Source of the DNA: JACCTH01 sp035281645
GTDB lineage: Bacteria; Actinomycetota; Acidimicrobiia; Spongiisociales; ZC4RG35
DNA: 64,000 nucleotides
Assembly (NCBI GenBank): GCA_035281645.1
Contig: DATEDN010000099.1
Location: 13,349-77,348, forward strand
Direction: 5' to 3'
Program-made: the position numbers and the translations under genes
The notes under the pieces: generated by a model
The model's input: the letters and a program-made list of their open reading frames with translations, nothing else
Databases searched by the model: none
What the model was told of the DNA's origin: nothing
Shown: positions 44,705 to 53,272 of the stretch, piece by piece
Position numbering within the stretch: position 1 is the first letter of the stretch
How the letters are laid out: every line of letters starts with the position of its first letter

Positions 44705-45831
44705 ATCTTTCCCGCCGAATCCTCTTGACGCTGGCCGCTCCCGTCGTGGCGCTGATCTTTGCCCTGGCGATGTCATCGGTAGTGTTGATCTTCTCGGGCA
44801 GCAACCCGATCGAGGCTTTTGCCGACATGGTTGGTCATGCCAGCCGCCTCGAGACCATGGTCGACATCCTCAATCGCGCCACCCCGCTCTACATCGCCGG
44901 AGTGGCGGTGGCGATCGGGTTCCGCATGAACCTTTTCAACATCGGCGTCGAAGGTCAGTATCTGCTGGCGGCGTTGGTGGCAGCCCACCTAGGCGCCCTG
45001 GTCAATCTGCCTGGTCCGCTTCGAATCCTCTTCATCCTGGTGGTGGCGATGGCCGTGGGAGGTGCCTACTCGGGATTCGCCGGAGTACTGAAGGTGACCC
45101 GCGGTATCAACGAAGTGATCTCCACGATCATGCTCAATGCGATCGCCATCACCGGTTTGATTGCCTATCTAATTCGGGAATGGCAGGCCGGCGGTGGGAT
45201 CCAGTCGGGAGTTGGGAGGGTGGGGACGACGCCCATCCCGGAATCAGGTCTGATCCCCAACCTCAATTCGGTGCTCGAGTTCTTCACTCGTGAGATCCGA
45301 CAGGGAAAGCAACTCACTGGTGTGCTCGTTGTCGCCATCCTGGTCGGCATTGGTTACCACGTGCTGGTCAACCGCACCCGGTTTGGCTTCGACCTTCGGG
45401 CTAGCGGTATCAATCCTTTCGCGGCCCAGGTGGGGGGAGTCCCCGCCAAACGGATGGTGGTCAGCGCCATGGTTCTCTCCGGAGCGGTGGCCGGGCTGGT
45501 GGGGATGGCCGAGATCAATCAGGTTGGATTTTTCCCCGCCAACCCGATCAAGGGTCTGGGGTTCACGGGGATCGCTACTGCTCTGCTGGGCCGTAATCAC
45601 CCCGGAGGGATCATTTTGGCGGCCCTCATCTTTGCTTTTCTCGACGTCTCCTCCGGCGTCCTCCAGTTCACCGGCGCCGCCTCGCGGGAAATCGTCGTAA
45701 TCATGCAAGGGGTCATCATCCTGGCCGCGGTCGTTGCCTATGAGGTGGCCAGCCGGGCCCGGGAGCGTCAGGAGGCGAAGTCGGCTGCCGAGGCTCTGGG
45801 AGACATCAAACCTTCGGAGGAAGCAGCGTGA
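44701..45831 (+). CDS. ABC transporter permease, nucleoside/simple-sugar type
   Basis: This 376-residue BPD_transp_2 family permease has about eight to ten hydrophobic segments and the family stretch AVAIGFRMNLFNIGVEGQYL near residue 70. It forms half of the channel with the next gene product. A charged tail (ARERQEAKSAAEALGD) follows the last helix. GTG 44701 and the next GTG overlap their neighbours by 4 bases. Confidence 0.92.
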   Translation: MNLSRRILLTLAAPVVALIFALAMSSVVLIFSGSNPIEAFADMVGHASRLETMVDILNRATPLYIAGVAVAIGFRMNLFNIGVEGQYLLAALVAAHLGALVNLPGPLRILFILVVAMAVGGAYSGFAGVLKVTRGINEVISTIMLNAIAITGLIAYLIREWQAGGGIQSGVGRVGTTPIPESGLIPNLNSVLEFFTREIRQGKQLTGVLVVAILVGIGYHVLVNRTRFGFDLRASGINPFAAQVGGVPAKRMVVSAMVLSGAVAGLVGMAEINQVGFFPANPIKGLGFTGIATALLGRNHPGGIILAALIFAFLDVSSGVLQFTGAASREIVVIMQGVIILAAVVAYEVASRARERQEAKSAAEALGDIKPSEEAA

Positions 45832-47081
45832 ACTGGGAAAAGGTTCCCGCTTGGCTGCGCTGGGCGCTCTACGCCGCCGTCGGAGTGCTGGTCCTCACCA
45901 TCGTCCAACGCTTCGATGAAACCGAAAGTCTTACCGCGGCCGGGTCTTCGCAGTCGATGCTGCGCTGGGCAGTCCCGATCCTCCTCGCCGGACTCGGCGG
46001 ACTCTTCTCGGAGCGAGCGGGTGTTATCAATATCGGTCTCGAAGGCATGATGATCCTCGGCACCTGGTTCGGTGCGTGGGGGGCGGTGGTATACGGACCC
46101 TGGTGGGGGATCGTGTTGGCGGTGGCGGCGGGGGCCGTGGGCGGCTTGCTTCATGCCATCGCCACAGTCACTTTCGGCGTCGACCACGTCATCTCGGGTG
46201 TGGCGATCAACATTCTCGCCCCGGGCATCACCCGCTTCCTCTCCTCTGAGATCCTGACAACTCTCCCCGGTGGCTCCATCACCCAATCTCCCAGGGTTCC
46301 CGGCGTCGGCACGTTCACCCTGCCCATCCTTGGCGGGGGCAGCATCGGCTCCTGGCAGAGCCCGGACTTCTTTGGCTGGTTGGCAGGTCAGGAGATTTTC
46401 CTCATCTCAGATTTGGCAAGCCTGGCCAAAGGCCTGGTTACGCGGATCTCCTGGGTATCGCTGATCGCGCTCTTGCTCGTGCCCTTCACCGCCTGGTTGC
46501 TCTGGCGCACCCGGTTCGGCCTCAGGCTCCGGATCTGCGGCGAGAGACCCCAAGCAGGTGAGGCACAGGGGATCAACGTATATCGCTTCAAATACATAGG
46601 CGTCGTCATCAGCGGAGCCCTCTCCGGCCTCGCCGGTGCCTTCATCGCCAGCCCCGAGCTCTCGGGGATCTACCTGGAGGGGCAGACGACGGGACGCGGC
46701 TTCATCGGCCTGGCAGCCCTGATATTCGGTAACTGGAAGCCATTCGGAGTTTTGGGTGGAGCACTTCTTTTCGGATATCCCTTCGGGATCGGGCTCCGCG
46801 ATCTCGATGGCAGCGCCTCCCACTCGCTAATCCTGGTCAACGCCATCGGTCTGGCGGCGGTGGCGGTGTGGGCTGTCACCCGGGGGAAGCGAAGCGACGC
46901 GGTGCTGGCCTCGGTCCTTGGACTGGCGGCGGCGGCGTGGTACCTCACCTCTGACACCTTGCCGGACGTGTGGATCAATATCCTCCCCTTCGTCATCGTC
47001 TTGATCGTTCTGGTTTTCTTCGCCCAAAGGTTGAGGGCGCCGGCGGCGGACGGTCTTCGCTACCGCAAGGGTGAGAATTGA
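45828..47081 (+). CDS. ABC transporter permease, nucleoside/simple-sugar type
   Basis: This 417-residue second permease of the same family shows the conserved stretch SERAGVINIGLEGMMILGTW and RTRFGLRLRICGERPQAGEAQGIN. About two extra hydrophobic segments at the C-terminus (GLAAVAVWAVT, INILPFVIVLIVLVFF) make it longer than typical members. It is coupled to the P450 gene by a 4-base overlap at 47078-47081. Confidence 0.92.
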   Translation: MNWEKVPAWLRWALYAAVGVLVLTIVQRFDETESLTAAGSSQSMLRWAVPILLAGLGGLFSERAGVINIGLEGMMILGTWFGAWGAVVYGPWWGIVLAVAAGAVGGLLHAIATVTFGVDHVISGVAINILAPGITRFLSSEILTTLPGGSITQSPRVPGVGTFTLPILGGGSIGSWQSPDFFGWLAGQEIFLISDLASLAKGLVTRISWVSLIALLLVPFTAWLLWRTRFGLRLRICGERPQAGEAQGINVYRFKYIGVVISGALSGLAGAFIASPELSGIYLEGQTTGRGFIGLAALIFGNWKPFGVLGGALLFGYPFGIGLRDLDGSASHSLILVNAIGLAAVAVWAVTRGKRSDAVLASVLGLAAAAWYLTSDTLPDVWINILPFVIVLIVLVFFAQRLRAPAADGLRYRKGEN

Positions 47082-48319
47082 TCGAAGGAAGGATCGACCG
47101 GGCGGACTTTGACCCCTATTCGAGCGCCTTCCAGCACAATCCCTATCCGATCTACTCCCGCCTACGGAACGAGCGCCCGGTCTTTTACGACCCCGACTGG
47201 GAGCTGACGTTTTTCACCCGCCATGCCGACGTGGCGGGGATGCTCAAGGATCGGCGGTTCGGGCGCGACATTCGGGGCGTCCCCGGCGATATCGACCCTC
47301 GGCTCTATTCCCGCAACTATCCCGATCATCTCCCGACGTGGAATCGATACATCCGGGGGTCGTTCATCGACCTCGAACCACCCCGTCACACCCGCCTTCG
47401 GCGACTGGTGCAGTGGGCTTTTACCCGGCGGTCGACCGAGACCTATCGCTCTCGCCTCGAAGCAACGGCGGCGGCCGCAATCGAAACAGCCATCGAGCGG
47501 GGAGCGATGGAGGCCATCTCCGAATACGCCACCCCGATCCCGCTTGTCATGATCGCCGACCTCCTCGGCATTCCCCAGTCCGAACAACCCCAGTTGGTCT
47601 CCTGGTCGCACGACATCGTCCGGGTCTTCGACCAGGGCTGTACCCCCGAGGAGGGTGCCCGGGCCGAAAAGGCCGTGATGGCCTTTGTGGAGTATGTTCG
47701 CCAGCTTCTCGCCGAGAGGAGGCGCAGCCCCGGCACCGATCTGGTCTCGTCGCTGATTGCGGCTGACTACGAAGGAGATCGCCTCGACGACGAGGAGCTA
47801 ATCGCCACCTGCATTTTGACCCTCAACGCCGGCCACGAAGCCACCGTCCACGCCATCGGCAACGGGCTCCTGGCGCTCGCCTCCGATCCCGAGCAGTTCC
47901 AGCTGCTCCAGCGCGACCCTCTCGGGCTGGCGAGTCAAGCCACCGACGAGATCTTGCGCTTCGACTCGCCTCTGCAGATGTTCGAACGCTGGGTCCTGAC
48001 CGATCTCGACTGGTCGGGAAACGAACTCCAACACGGGACCAAGGTGGGACTCCTCTTCGGCTCCGCCAACCACGATGAATCGGTATTTTCCGAACCGGAG
48101 CGTCTCAACCTCCTTCGCACCGAGAATCCCCACGTCTCCTTTGGCGGCGGGGTTCATTACTGCGTGGGCGCTCCCTTGGCCAAGGTCGAGCTTGAAATTG
48201 CTTTCGCTTCTTTTGCCGCCCGAATCGCCAAATTCGAGCTGAGCGGAGAACCCGAGCGACTGCGCTCCCTGGTCTTTCGGGGCGTGCGCACCCTTCCCTT
48301 GGCCCTTAGCCCCCGGTAG
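47078..48319 (+). CDS. Cytochrome P450
   Basis: This 413-residue soluble bacterial P450 has the heme-binding loop FGGGVHYCVGAPLAKVE with Cys362, ExxR as E291-I-L-R294, and the I-helix AGHEAT (251-256). The usual acid-Thr pair is Glu254-Ala255, so the proton-relay Thr is missing at its standard place; macrolide P450 EryF shows the same change. TTG 47078 overlaps the permease stop, joining it to a nucleoside-type transporter operon. No ferredoxin gene is nearby. The substrate is unknown. Confidence 0.9.
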   Translation: MIEGRIDRADFDPYSSAFQHNPYPIYSRLRNERPVFYDPDWELTFFTRHADVAGMLKDRRFGRDIRGVPGDIDPRLYSRNYPDHLPTWNRYIRGSFIDLEPPRHTRLRRLVQWAFTRRSTETYRSRLEATAAAAIETAIERGAMEAISEYATPIPLVMIADLLGIPQSEQPQLVSWSHDIVRVFDQGCTPEEGARAEKAVMAFVEYVRQLLAERRRSPGTDLVSSLIAADYEGDRLDDEELIATCILTLNAGHEATVHAIGNGLLALASDPEQFQLLQRDPLGLASQATDEILRFDSPLQMFERWVLTDLDWSGNELQHGTKVGLLFGSANHDESVFSEPERLNLLRTENPHVSFGGGVHYCVGAPLAKVELEIAFASFAARIAKFELSGEPERLRSLVFRGVRTLPLALSPR

Positions 48320-49247
48320 TAGTCGTCGTGTCGGCCGACGTGGTGTTGGTGGTGGTCTCTGCCGGCCGGCCAACAACGGTGATCTCCTCGATGGCCAGTT
48401 CGTCAAACGGCTCCGTACCCTCCACCACTTCCGCCTGATAGACACTCTGGACAGTGATGACGATGTAGTTGGCTCGAATCGTGGCGAAGTCGAAACCCTG
48501 TTCGCCCGGAGCGTCCTGCAGCTCCTGGGGAACCACAAAGGGGTTGCCTTCCGCCTCGATGGTGATGCCCTTGGCTCGGTAATTGCGCCGGAACCGGGTC
48601 TCATCCTCGAGATTGAGCCAGATGATCCTGGTCACCTCCATCGGCTGTGGGAAGGTAAGACGGATCTCGACTTCCTTCTCGCCTTCGGGCAGCTCGTTGT
48701 AGTTGACCTGGAACGAGCCGGCGTTGCCATCGATCAGGTTGGTACAAGAGAAATCCCCACCGAGTCCCTCGGGAACACAGGAAGCCGTGAGAATGTCGAG
48801 TGGGGCGGGGTTCTCGATCTGCACTGCGCCGGCGGTAGTCGTGCTGGCGTCGGCTGCCAATGTCGTGGCTGTTGTCGCGTCGTCGCCGTTGATCAGGTTG
48901 ATCAAGACTGCGATGATGACGACCAGGGCAATGAGGCCGAACAGCGCTCCCAGGGCGCGGACCCCGGCTGTGCTCTGGACGGCAGGCCGGGGTGCGGTTG
49001 GTAGCGGACCTTGGCGGAGCCGGGCACCACACTCCTCGCAGTGACGATTGGTCGAGGGGTTAGGGGCCCCGCAGGATGGACAGAGAGTGGGTTCGCCCCG
49101 CCGCGGTGGAGGCGGGCCTTCCTCCAGGTCGAACTCCTCGTACTCGTCCTCGTCTTTACCCAGGGTGTCTACCCAGCTCCCGCAGGTGGGACAGAACTCC
49201 TCGTCGACCACGGTCGCACCACAGTTGTCACACACATAACGGGCCAT
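48306..49247 (-). CDS. Zinc-ribbon membrane protein with NADase-type glycan-binding domain
   Basis: This 313-residue protein has two N-terminal zinc ribbons (CDNCGATVVDEEFCPTCG and CPSCGAPNPSTNRHCEECG). A Pro/acid linker leads to one transmembrane helix near 120-143 (ALFGLIALVVIIAVLINLI) and an exported beta-rich domain. That domain (CVPEGLGGDFSCTNLIDGN, VTRIIWLNLEDETRFRRNYR) resembles the discoidin-like, NADase-type glycan-binding domain. The tail is Thr-rich. ATG 49247 is the only start giving the ribbon at the N-terminus. It overlaps the convergent P450 by 14 bases. Function unknown. Confidence 0.75.
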   Translation of the reverse strand: MARYVCDNCGATVVDEEFCPTCGSWVDTLGKDEDEYEEFDLEEGPPPPRRGEPTLCPSCGAPNPSTNRHCEECGARLRQGPLPTAPRPAVQSTAGVRALGALFGLIALVVIIAVLINLINGDDATTATTLAADASTTTAGAVQIENPAPLDILTASCVPEGLGGDFSCTNLIDGNAGSFQVNYNELPEGEKEVEIRLTFPQPMEVTRIIWLNLEDETRFRRNYRAKGITIEAEGNPFVVPQELQDAPGEQGFDFATIRANYIVITVQSVYQAEVVEGTEPFDELAIEEITVVGRPAETTTNTTSADTTTTTGG

Positions 49248-49271
49248 TCGGGCCGGTATTGTGCCACGCAG

Positions 49272-49406
49272 ATGCTTTTTGCGGAGATCGCGGGCGGAGC
49301 CGACATCAGGCAAGCCGAGCCCTGGAACGCGTTCTCCGTTCTCGCGGCCCTCCTGCTCTTTGGAGCTATCGGTTACCTCGTCTGGAGAAGGGTTCGACGG
49401 CCCTAG
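49272..49406 (+). CDS. Small single-pass membrane protein upstream of disA
   Basis: This 44-residue frame (MLFAEIAGGADIRQAEPWN...) has one hydrophobic helix (AFSVLAALLLFGAIGYLVW) and a basic end RRVRRP, so it would insert with the C-terminus inside. It lies between the divergent zinc-ribbon gene and disA. No family is recognised; its reality is uncertain. Confidence 0.45.
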   Translation: MLFAEIAGGADIRQAEPWNAFSVLAALLLFGAIGYLVWRRVRRP

Positions 49407-49450
49407 CCAGGGAGGCAGAAGGAAAGTCGTTGGTGATAGCCTCGGGGGGC

Positions 49451-50512
49451 ATGCACGACTCGGTCCTTCTCGAGGTGCTGTCGCGGCTGGCTCCGGGGAC
49501 CCCTCTGCGGCAAGCGCTCGAGCGCATTATCCAGCAAGGCAACGGTGCCCTGGTCGTGCTGGGACATGATGAGCTGGTCGACGACACGAGCTCGGGCGGA
49601 TTCTGGCTGCAAGGGGTCGGTTTCAGTCCCCCCCGATTGGCTGAGCTCGCAAAGATGGACGGAGGCATCGTTCTCGACGACACCTGGGATCGGATCCTGG
49701 CGGCCAACGTCCATTTCCTCCCCGATCCCGATTTACCCACCGACGAGACCGGCTCCCGCCACCGAACCGCCGAGCGCCTCGCCCGTCAGACCGGAAAGCC
49801 GGTGGTGTCGGTCTCCGAAGGCCGGCGTATGGCGACCCTTTTCCACGATGGACGCAAGGTCGAGCTGGCCCGACCCACGGTCCAGGCGGCCAGGGCCAAT
49901 CAGGATCTCCACACGCTGGAACGATTGCGGCGCCGGCTCGATGACTCCGACGAGAGGCTGATGCATCTCGAAATCACCGGGTTGGCGACCTTCCGCAACG
50001 TCGTTCATGTTCTGCAACAAGGTGAGTTGGTTCGACGAATCGGACGCCAGATCGAGACGCAGACAGTGACCCTGGGAGGAGAAGCGCGGTTGATCGTGGT
50101 GCAGCTGACCGAGCTCACTCGCGGGATCGAACAGCTAGTCGCCTCGACCTTGACTGATTACCTGGGGGGCCGTCGGGCCCGATTCGTGCCGGAGGCGACG
50201 GAAAGCCTGGCTCTGCTGAGCGACGAGGAGCTGGAGGACGCCACTCTCGTCGGTAAGGCCGTTGGATTCGGAGACCTCGACGAGCTGGCCCGGCCCCGCG
50301 GGGTGAGACTTCTCGCCAAAGTAGGCCGTTTGCCGGAAGCTACCCGTGAGAATTTGCTGCGCCATTTCAAGACCGTGGAGCGACTCTTGGCGGCAACCAC
50401 AGCCGAGCTTGAAGAGGTAGAAGGTATCGGCGACGCCCGGGCTTCGATGCTGCGCCGCTACTTCGATAGGTGGCGGACAGCCGCCGCCGCTTGGGATCCG
50501 GATCCGACCTGA
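49451..50512 (+). CDS. disA: DNA integrity scanning protein DisA (diadenylate cyclase)
   Basis: This 353-residue enzyme converts two ATP to cyclic di-AMP and scans DNA for lesions. The DAC domain has GALVVLGHDELVDDTSSGGF, the DGA-type motif as DGG (D70-G71-G72) and RHR at 103-105 (ETGSRHRTAERLARQTG). A helical linker follows, then the C-terminal helix-hairpin-helix (LEEVEGIGDARASMLRRYF). The ATG at 49451 gives the usual length; upstream GTG/TTG add only a few residues. The Ala to Gly change in DGA is unusual but conservative. carD follows after 19 bases. Confidence 0.93.
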   Translation: MHDSVLLEVLSRLAPGTPLRQALERIIQQGNGALVVLGHDELVDDTSSGGFWLQGVGFSPPRLAELAKMDGGIVLDDTWDRILAANVHFLPDPDLPTDETGSRHRTAERLARQTGKPVVSVSEGRRMATLFHDGRKVELARPTVQAARANQDLHTLERLRRRLDDSDERLMHLEITGLATFRNVVHVLQQGELVRRIGRQIETQTVTLGGEARLIVVQLTELTRGIEQLVASTLTDYLGGRRARFVPEATESLALLSDEELEDATLVGKAVGFGDLDELARPRGVRLLAKVGRLPEATRENLLRHFKTVERLLAATTAELEEVEGIGDARASMLRRYFDRWRTAAAAWDPDPT

Positions 50513-50516
50513 CGGG

Positions 50517-50522
50517 TACAAT
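50517..50522 (+). promoter_or_regulatory. Possible -10 element for carD
   Basis: TACAAT ends 9 bases before the TTG start at 50532 and lies in the disA-carD gap. Transcription would then begin at or very near the start codon (leaderless). There is no clear -35. Confidence 0.3.
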
Positions 50523-50531
50523 GCCCGTCCC

Positions 50532-51398
50532 TTGGCTGCAAAGAAAACCAACCGCTCCCTAAAGCGCTCGACCGTCCCGGCCAAGAAGGCTCCCGCCAAG
50601 AAATCTGGGACGAAGAGCGGCACCGCCAAGAAAGCTGCCGCCAAGAAGGCACCGGTCAAGAAGGCTGCGGCCAAGAAGGCTGTGGCTACGGCGAAGGCAC
50701 CGGCCAAAAAAGCTCCAGTCAAGAAGGCTGCCGCCAAGAAGGCACCGGCCAAGAAGGTCCCCGCCAAGAAGACGGCCCCTGCCAAGGCGCCCGCCAAGAA
50801 GGCCGGGCCACCTCCCAAGGCTGTGGCCAAGAGAGCCGAGCGAGCTCCCGAGGAAACCAAGCTGCCCGAACCCAAGAAGGGTCCCGCCACCTCGCGCTAC
50901 AGCGTCGGCGACAAGGTGGTTCACCCCCAGCACGGTGCTGCCACCATCGCCAAGCGGGTCAAGCAGTCCTTCGACGGACAGTCCCGCGAGTACTACGTAC
51001 TCGACATCTCGACCGAATCGCTGACGGTGATGATCCCAGTCGACAGGGTCGATTCCGTGGTGAGATCGGTGATCTCCAAGACCGCCTCCAAGAACGTGCT
51101 CGCCTCTCTCAAGGGTGAACCTCAGGAGGCCGGCGCCAACTGGAGCCGCTGGTACAAGGTCCTCACCGAGAAGATGTATTCAGGCGACATCTTCCAGGTG
51201 GCGGAGGTGGTTCGAGACCTTTCCTTCTCGCAACAGACCAAGGGGATTTCGCCAGCGTTGAAGCGGATGCTCTCGAAGGCCCGCATGACTTTGATATCGG
51301 AGCTTTCGTTCTCGCTCGAAGTCGACGAGGAGGAAGCAACCAATCGTCTCGATCGGGCGTTGCCCAAGGTCGAGGGCGCTCTCCTCCCCATCGACTGA
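50532..51398 (+). CDS. carD: CarD-family transcription regulator with histone-H1-like N-terminal tail
   Basis: This 288-residue protein has residues 1 to about 118 made of repeated Lys-Lys/Ala/Pro units (PAKKAP, AAAKKA) like histone H1 or HupB tails. From about 121 a complete CarD/CdnL domain follows: SRYSVGDKVVHPQHGAAT (RNAP-binding Tudor-like part) and a helical DNA-binding part with NWSRWYKVLTEKMYSGD. CarD stabilises open complexes at rRNA and other promoters. The mycobacterial protein is about 162 residues and has no such tail. The start is TTG 50532. ispF begins 2 bases after the stop. Confidence 0.9.
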   Translation: MAAKKTNRSLKRSTVPAKKAPAKKSGTKSGTAKKAAAKKAPVKKAAAKKAVATAKAPAKKAPVKKAAAKKAPAKKVPAKKTAPAKAPAKKAGPPPKAVAKRAERAPEETKLPEPKKGPATSRYSVGDKVVHPQHGAATIAKRVKQSFDGQSREYYVLDISTESLTVMIPVDRVDSVVRSVISKTASKNVLASLKGEPQEAGANWSRWYKVLTEKMYSGDIFQVAEVVRDLSFSQQTKGISPALKRMLSKARMTLISELSFSLEVDEEEATNRLDRALPKVEGALLPID

Positions 51399-51400
51399 AA

Positions 51401-51874
51401 TTGAGCGAGCTTCGGGCCGGGATCGGCTTTGATGCCCACCGCTTTGGGCCCAATCCCCCGATCAAGCTGGCGGGGGTCGTGGTCGACACGGAGCGAGGGA
51501 TCGAGGCAACCTCGGACGGGGACGTTGTCGCGCACGCCATTGCCGATGCCATTCTCGGGGCCTGTGGCCTGGGCGACCTGGGCGATCACTTTCCGTCCGA
51601 TGATCCTCAGTCTCAGGGCGCCGACAGCATGTTGCTCCTGCGAACGGTTTTTCGTCTTGCCCGGGCCTGGAGGTGGTGGATCAACAGCGTCGACGTGACG
51701 GTCATCGCCGAAGACGTGAGAGTCTCCCCTCACCGTGAGGCGATGACCGGGGCGCTCAAGTCCCTGCTCGAGTGCGAGGCGGTTTCGATCAAGGGGACCA
51801 CCACCGACCAGATGGGGGCAATCGGGAAGGGAGAAGGCCTCGCTGCCCTGGCAGTGGTCACCGTTACGATTTGA
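51401..51874 (+). CDS. ispF: 2-C-methyl-D-erythritol 2,4-cyclodiphosphate synthase
   Basis: This 157-residue MEP-pathway enzyme has the metal ligands D10 and H12 (IGFDAHRFG), the region DGDVVAHAIADAILGA, GDLGDHFPSDDP, and the C-terminal KGTTTDQMGAIGKGEG. TTG 51401 start. In many actinobacteria ispD sits between carD and ispF; here it does not, and the only IspD-like gene in the window is at about 17.6 kb. Confidence 0.95.
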   Translation: MSELRAGIGFDAHRFGPNPPIKLAGVVVDTERGIEATSDGDVVAHAIADAILGACGLGDLGDHFPSDDPQSQGADSMLLLRTVFRLARAWRWWINSVDVTVIAEDVRVSPHREAMTGALKSLLECEAVSIKGTTTDQMGAIGKGEGLAALAVVTVTI

Positions 51875-51877
51875 TGC

Positions 51878-53272
51878 TTGCGGGTCCATTCCACTCTTCA
51901 CCGCGGGCTGATTGAGCTCGAACCGGCTTCACCGGGTGAAGTCGGGATCTATGTCTGCGGAGCGACGGTTCAGTCCGAGCCCCATGTCGGCCATGGTCGC
52001 TACGCCGTTGTCTTCGATGTCATCCGTCGCTACCTGACCTGGCGGGGGAACAGGGTGCGATACGTGCGCAACATCACCGATATCGACGACAAGATCATCG
52101 CTGCTGCCGCCGCGGCTGGCGAAACGGTCGCCGATCGCGCCAAACGGATCGAGGCTCTATTTGATGAGTCATATCGGGCCCTGGGCGTTCTTCCACCCGA
52201 TGTCGAACCTCGGGCCACCGAACACGTTGCCGACATGATTGCCCTGATCGAAACCCTGATCGAGCGAGGCTTGGCATATCCAGCCCCAAATGGAGATGTC
52301 TATTTCGCGGTTCGGGCTTTGGAAAGCTACGGCAAGCTTTCCGGCCGAAACCCAGAAGAGATGCGGGCAGGGGCGCGCATCGAAGTATCGGATATGAAAA
52401 ACGATCCGCTTGACTTCGCCCTGTGGAAGGCGGCCAAGGCGGGGGAGCCTTCCTGGGATTCACCCTGGGGGCCCGGGCGCCCGGGATGGCACATCGAGTG
52501 CTCTGCGATGGCGGCGCGCTATCTCGGAGCGGATTTCGCGATTCACGGAGGCGGGAACGACCTCATCTTTCCTCACCACGAGAATGAGATCGCCCAGTCC
52601 GAAGGCGCGACCGGAAAGACCTTTGCCAGGTACTGGCTGCACAACGGGATGCTCAACCTCTCTGGTGAGAAGATGTCGAAGTCCACCGGGAGGCTGATCG
52701 AGCTCAGCGAGGCTATCAAGAGATTCGGAGGCATGAGTCTCCGACTCTTCTATCTCCGGGCTCACTACCGCTCGCCTCTCGAGTTCTCCGAGGAGCTCCT
52801 CGAAGGCGCCGCCTCCAGTTACGAGCGGCTGCAACGGTTCCTGGCCCGATCGCAGAGCGCAACCGAAGTCCCGCCCGACCCCGACCTGATGGAACGATTC
52901 GTGACCGCTATGGACGATGACTTCGGGACGCCACAGGCAATGGCCCTGGTTTTCGAAGCGGTCGGTGAGGCCAATCGCGCCCTCGACGCCGGCGGCTCCT
53001 TACCCGGCCACGAAGCCGCCATCAGGGAGATGTTGACAGTGCTCGGATTCACACCGAGAAAGGTTGACGACAAGGACATCAACCGATTGGCGACCGAGCT
53101 CGGGCTGTCAGCAGATGGCCTCGACGAAACCATGAACGCCATCCTTGCCGCCCGGGCCGAGGCTCGATCCCAGCGTGACTTCTCTCGGTCGGATCTCATT
53201 CGGGATCGCCTGGAAGCAGCGGGAATCGTCGTCGAGGACACTCCTGATGGCGCTCGCTGGTTTCGGCGATAG
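51878..53272 (+). CDS. cysS: Cysteinyl-tRNA synthetase
   Basis: This 464-residue class I enzyme charges tRNA-Cys. It has zinc ligand Cys in YVCGATVQSEPHVGHGRY (HIGH-type), WHIECSAMA, HGGGNDLIFPHHENE and the KMSKS loop GEKMSKSTGR. TTG 51878 is 3 bases after ispF. The 3' end overlaps the methyltransferase gene by 26 bases. Confidence 0.96.
   Translation: MRVHSTLHRGLIELEPASPGEVGIYVCGATVQSEPHVGHGRYAVVFDVIRRYLTWRGNRVRYVRNITDIDDKIIAAAAAAGETVADRAKRIEALFDESYRALGVLPPDVEPRATEHVADMIALIETLIERGLAYPAPNGDVYFAVRALESYGKLSGRNPEEMRAGARIEVSDMKNDPLDFALWKAAKAGEPSWDSPWGPGRPGWHIECSAMAARYLGADFAIHGGGNDLIFPHHENEIAQSEGATGKTFARYWLHNGMLNLSGEKMSKSTGRLIELSEAIKRFGGMSLRLFYLRAHYRSPLEFSEELLEGAASSYERLQRFLARSQSATEVPPDPDLMERFVTAMDDDFGTPQAMALVFEAVGEANRALDAGGSLPGHEAAIREMLTVLGFTPRKVDDKDINRLATELGLSADGLDETMNAILAARAEARSQRDFSRSDLIRDRLEAAGIVVEDTPDGARWFRR

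Noticed and set aside
50532..50888. Tandem GCCAAGAAG-type DNA repeats considered as a CRISPR or mobile repeat
   Set aside because: They are imperfect, codon-phased and encode the Lys/Ala tail of CarD.
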